Source of the DNA: Winogradskyella sp.
Lineage (GTDB): Bacteria > Bacteroidota > Bacteroidia > Flavobacteriales > Flavobacteriaceae
Reading direction: 5' to 3'
Length of the DNA: 34,505 nt
Assembly: GCF_028289625.1 (NCBI RefSeq)
Contig: NZ_JANQOM010000083.1
Coordinates: 1 to 34,505 of the forward strand
Positions 32,974-34,505 of this stretch are shown piece by piece. The notes under the pieces were generated by a model that saw nothing but the letters and a program-made list of their open reading frames with translations, ran no database searches and was not told the DNA's origin. Made by a program: the position numbers and the translations under genes. Within the stretch, counting starts at the first letter, position 1; each line of letters starts with the position of its first letter.

Positions 32974-33513
32974 TTAGATAGGCTTTTTTAACTTTGAAAA
33001 TACATCCCAAATCACCACGCCAGCACTTACAGAGATATTTAGGGAGTGCTTGGTGCCATATTGGGGGATTTCAATAACCATATCACTGGTATTGACCACC
33101 TCTTGCGATACGCCTTTAACTTCATTGCCAAACACGAAAGCGTATTGAGTGTCGGATTGAGGTAGAAAGTCATTCAGCATTGTTGCATTCTCAGCTTGTT
33201 CAATGGCACAAACTTTTACTCCGTTGGCCTTTAACTTTTCAATCAATACAAGTGTGCTTTCTGCATATTCCCAATCCACGGTTTCGGTACTTCCTAAAGC
33301 TGTTTTTCTAATGTCGTTATGAGGTGGTTGGGCCGTTATGCCGCAGAGATAAACTTTATCAATTAAAAAGGCATCGCTCGTTCTAAACACCGAGCCAATA
33401 TTATTAAGGCTGCGAATATTATCTAATACAATAATGATTGGAGACTTCTTAGCATCCTTAAATTCAGAAACGTTGAGGCGGTCTAATTCGCTGTTTTTTA
33501 GTTTTCTGCTCAT
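32974..33513 (-). CDS. TrmH/SpoU-family RNA 2'-O-methyltransferase
   Basis: This 179-residue SPOUT enzyme methylates a ribose 2'-OH in tRNA or rRNA using S-adenosylmethionine bound in a trefoil knot. Three family motifs are present: LNNIGSVFRTSDAF (about 36-49), VFGNEVKGVS (127-136) and IEIPQYGTKHSLNISVSAGVVIW (about 147-169). The small size without an N-terminal domain resembles TrmH or TrmL, so which RNA position is modified cannot be told. REP-like repeats lie directly upstream of it. Confidence 0.93.
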   Translation of the reverse strand: MSRKLKNSELDRLNVSEFKDAKKSPIIIVLDNIRSLNNIGSVFRTSDAFLIDKVYLCGITAQPPHNDIRKTALGSTETVDWEYAESTLVLIEKLKANGVKVCAIEQAENATMLNDFLPQSDTQYAFVFGNEVKGVSQEVVNTSDMVIEIPQYGTKHSLNISVSAGVVIWDVFSKLKKPI

Positions 33514-33523
33514 ATTAATTCGG

Positions 33524-33544
33524 GCGCTGAGGTTCTCGAAGCGC
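33524..33544 (+). repeat. REP-like repeat copy 2
   Basis: CTGAG (33527-33531), GTTC, TCGAAG (33536-33541) sits inside arms GCGCT (33524-33528) and AGCGC (33540-33544), giving a hairpin with a T-rich 3' side. It is 10 bp upstream of the TrmH-family start. Confidence 0.65.
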
Positions 33545-33560
33545 TTTTCTCTATTCTTTA

Positions 33561-33585
33561 GGTGGCTTCGAGGGTCTCAGCCACC
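33561..33585 (-). repeat. REP-like repeat copy 3, inverted
   Basis: On the minus strand CTGAG, ACCC, TCGAAG (33566-33580) lies within perfect arms GGTGGCT (33561-33567) and AGCCACC (33579-33585). It lies head to head with copy 2, 16 bp away, so the two form a paired inverted element, the usual unit for REP sequences. Confidence 0.7.
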
Positions 33586-33707
33586 ATTCAACTTTATCAA
33601 CACCTGTCAATAACTTATAACTTTTTGGTTTCTAAAAACTTCAAATTATAAGTAAATTAGCGAACTTGCATAATACTCAAGCCTAAAACAAAAATAAACA
33701 AAATCTC

Positions 33708-34505
33708 TTGGCGAAATCCGTAAAAAAAGAAACACCGTTAATGAAGCAATACAATGCCATCAAGGCAAAGTATCCAGATGCTTTGTTGTTGTTTCGAGTG
33801 GGTGATTTTTACGAAACATTTGGCAGCGATGCGATAAAAGCATCCAAGATTTTAGATATTATTTTAACCAAGCGTGGAGCCGGAAGCGAGAGTGAAACGG
33901 AACTAGCTGGTTTTCCACACCATTCCTTAAATACGTATTTGCCTAAATTGGTTAGGGCAGGTGAGCGTGTTGCGATTTGCGACCAATTAGAAGACCCAAA
34001 ACAAACCAAAAAGATTGTGAAACGTGGGGTTACCGAACTGGTAACACCTGGTGTGGCATTAAATGATGATATTCTGCATTCCAAATCCAATAACTTTTTA
34101 GCGGCCGTTCATTTTGATAAAAAGTACACAGGAGTTTCGTTTTTAGATATTTCTACGGGTGAATTCTTGACCTCTCAAGGTGATACAGAATACATAGATA
34201 AACTACTGCAGAATTTTAATCCAAGCGAGGTTCTCATTTCAAAACAATGCCGAAAAGAGTTTAACGAGACCTTCGGTAATGACTTTCATACCTTTTATTT
34301 GGAGGATTGGGTATTTCAGGTCGATTATGCACATGAATCGTTAACTAAACATTTCAATACCAAAACGCTTAAAGGCTTTGGTATCGAGGATTTGTATGAA
34401 GGTATTATTGCTTCGGGTGTGGTGTTACATTATTTAAGTGAAACACGCCATAACCGATTAGAGCATATTACCAACATCTCTAGAATTGCGACCGATGATT
34501 ATGTT
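33708..34505 (+). CDS. mutS: DNA mismatch repair protein MutS (N-terminal part)
   Basis: The frame is open from a TTG at 33708 to the window edge and gives the first 266 residues. The beginning ([20 protein letters not shown]) is the usual flavobacterial MutS start, so TTG is the likely start codon. Met12 (33741) is too far inside. The mismatch-reading Phe-x-Glu motif is GDFYETF, with Phe34 and Glu36. Domain I runs to about 125 and is followed by the connector domain ([24 protein letters not shown]). MutS binds mismatches after replication and recruits MutL. The ATPase and clamp domains lie outside the window. No strong promoter is seen; a TAAATTAG box (33653-33660) is a weak candidate. Confidence 0.95.
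   Translation, partial: MAKSVKKETPLMKQYNAIKAKYPDALLLFRVGDFYETFGSDAIKASKILDIILTKRGAGSESETELAGFPHHSLNTYLPKLVRAGERVAICDQLEDPKQTKKIVKRGVTELVTPGVALNDDILHSKSNNFLAAVHFDKKYTGVSFLDISTGEFLTSQGDTEYIDKLLQNFNPSEVLISKQCRKEFNETFGNDFHTFYLEDWVFQVDYAHESLTKHFNTKTLKGFGIEDLYEGIIASGVVLHYLSETRHNRLEHITNISRIATDDYV

Noticed and set aside
33809..34090. Minus-strand open frame of 93 codons
   Set aside because: It is antisense to mutS, whose protein sequence is unmistakable.
1..34505. CRISPR array, tRNA, rRNA or insertion sequence
   Set aside because: No regularly spaced repeats, cloverleaf-like sequence, transposase frame or terminal repeats were found while reading both strands. A dedicated search was not possible.

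Overview
The window looks like a chromosomal segment of a marine-type member of the Flavobacteriaceae (Bacteroidota). The evidence is low GC (apart from the first ~80 bases), type IX secretion (T9SS) components, a short primary sigma factor, flavobacterial promoters (TTG / TAnnTTTG) and very few Shine-Dalgarno sequences. No tRNA, rRNA, CRISPR array, insertion sequence or prophage was seen. Almost all of it is core genome.

Layout. (1) 1-1114: the C-terminal tail of a T9SS type B cargo protein, followed 7 bp later by its PorP/SprF-family partner. (2) 1156-3404 (minus): a von Willebrand A lipoprotein and a SIMPL-domain secreted protein. (3) 3620-7063 (plus): a TPR sensor kinase of the LytS type, a LytTR response regulator and a gamma-class carbonic anhydrase-like protein. 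(4) 7053-16199 (minus): an envelope-biogenesis block. In transcription order it is CBS protein, nadK, porG-like DUF6089 protein, uppS, bamA, two OmpH/Skp chaperones, murI and two small unknown genes. The porG-uppS-bamA-ompH-ompH order matches that known in Porphyromonas gingivalis and places lipid carrier synthesis, outer-membrane protein assembly and a T9SS component together. (5) 16291-21617 (plus): pdxJ, an alpha/beta hydrolase and a small holin-family membrane protein, then the protein-quality-control genes tig, clpP and clpX. (6) 21618-25165: a 570-bp gap holding a candidate 40-residue secreted peptide gene with palindromes, then a GH3-family enzyme, a DUF2797 protein and a LysE-type transporter. 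(7) 25271-30321: a small membrane protein, rpsU, the primary sigma factor gene, a large AsmA-like protein and a YhhQ-type queuosine-precursor transporter. (8) 30393-34505: a folK-deoxynucleoside kinase fusion, a methyltransferase, a small membrane protein, a TrmH-family RNA methyltransferase and the start of mutS (TTG start, cut by the window edge).

The gaps of region 8 hold two families of interspersed palindromic repeats. One shares the core CTGAG-N4-TCGAAG at three places, and the other is a nested inverted repeat of about 107 bp. Several intergenic regions carry good promoter and terminator signals, notably a strong hairpin-plus-T-run just upstream of clpP and another just upstream of murI.

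No clear new multi-gene defence or mobile system was found. The least explained items are the vWA lipoprotein/SIMPL pair, the 40-residue peptide locus, the two unknown genes behind murI and the repeat families.
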